Source: Paenibacillus mellifer (GTDB taxonomy: Bacteria; Bacillota; Bacilli; Paenibacillales; Paenibacillaceae). Taken from it: 64,000 nucleotides of DNA. This document shows, piece by piece, positions 63,940-64,000 of this stretch. The translations under genes and the position numbers were made by a program. Every line of letters starts with the position of its first letter. Position 1 is the stretch's first letter. The notes below the pieces were generated by a model that made no database searches, was not told the DNA's origin, and saw only the letters and a program-made list of their open reading frames with translations. The stretch covers positions 119,946 to 183,945 of the forward strand of contig NZ_JALPRK010000010.1 in NCBI RefSeq assembly GCF_023195895.1, given 5' to 3'.

Positions 63940-64000
63940 CGCGGGAATGTTGCATATTGTGCAGCATTTTGGGACGTATGCGAAGGAATTGGTTGAAAAT
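63940..64000. repeat. ATGTTG...CAGCAT repeat unit at the right edge
   Basis: GGAATGTTGCATATTGTGCA and the following GCATTTTGG form an inverted unit like those at 27541-27669. The last two bases of the window, 63999-64000, are AT, exactly 52 bp after the first ATGTTG, as expected if another unit starts there. Confidence 0.6.

Overview
The window looks like chromosomal DNA of a spore-forming Bacillota, most likely Paenibacillus or a close relative. The evidence is a spoVAC-spoVAD-spoVAE cluster, the yqeG-yqeH-aroE-yhbY-nadD-yqeK-rsfS operon, several YesM/YesN/LplBC-type sugar systems, RNase J, strong GGAGG ribosome sites with frequent GTG/TTG starts, and RRNPP peptide-signalling genes. No rRNA, tRNA, transposase, prophage or CRISPR array was seen.

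Layout. 1-27.5 kb is a plant-polysaccharide utilisation region. It holds a partial SDR, an ArsR-like regulator, GH51 arabinofuranosidase, an ABC importer, GH43, a YesN-type response regulator, GH3, an AraC regulator, GH31 alpha-xylosidase, a YesM-type kinase, an LplBC-type importer with its lipoprotein, GH95 fucosidase, a second AraC regulator and GH42 beta-galactosidase. None of the enzymes has a signal peptide, and both importers lack their own ATPase. This suggests uptake of oligosaccharides (arabino- or fucogalacto-xyloglucan fits best) followed by cytoplasmic trimming. 27.7-31.1 kb has an M42 peptidase, a tiny membrane peptide and spoVAC/D/E. 31.2-35.7 kb is a MoxR-DUF58-transglutaminase operon. 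35.9-42.3 kb is the conserved yqe housekeeping operon with cvfB inserted, followed by a SGNH hydrolase.

43.1-47.7 kb is the most interesting segment. An XRE regulator is followed by an intact RRNPP-type HTH/TPR receptor (43678-45060) whose 3' end overlaps an unlisted 39-codon exported-peptide gene (45023-45142). After RNase J comes a gutted copy of the same kind of receptor (47176-47494) that still overlaps an intact 38-codon pro-peptide gene (47457-47573). Both receptor/peptide overlaps are exactly 38 nt and in the same relative frame, and both peptides start MRK and end in GG. I read these as two paralogous peptide quorum-sensing cassettes, one intact and one with the receptor deleted but the signal kept.

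47.7-57 kb carries 2-keto-3-deoxygluconate/uronate catabolism (kdgK; kduI-DeoR-kduD; an unrecognised 553-aa protein with KDPG aldolase and an SDR), interrupted by an alkylation-repair group (ogt, adaA, alkA). 57-64 kb has ThuA and Gfo/Idh/MocA sugar-modifying enzymes, an AraC regulator, a YkvI-like membrane protein and an HTH protein with a pentad-repeat tail.

Three families of intergenic repeats with inverted halves occur (27.5 kb and 63.9 kb; 37.6 kb; 59.4 kb). Two have strikingly regular 52-bp and 50-bp periods.
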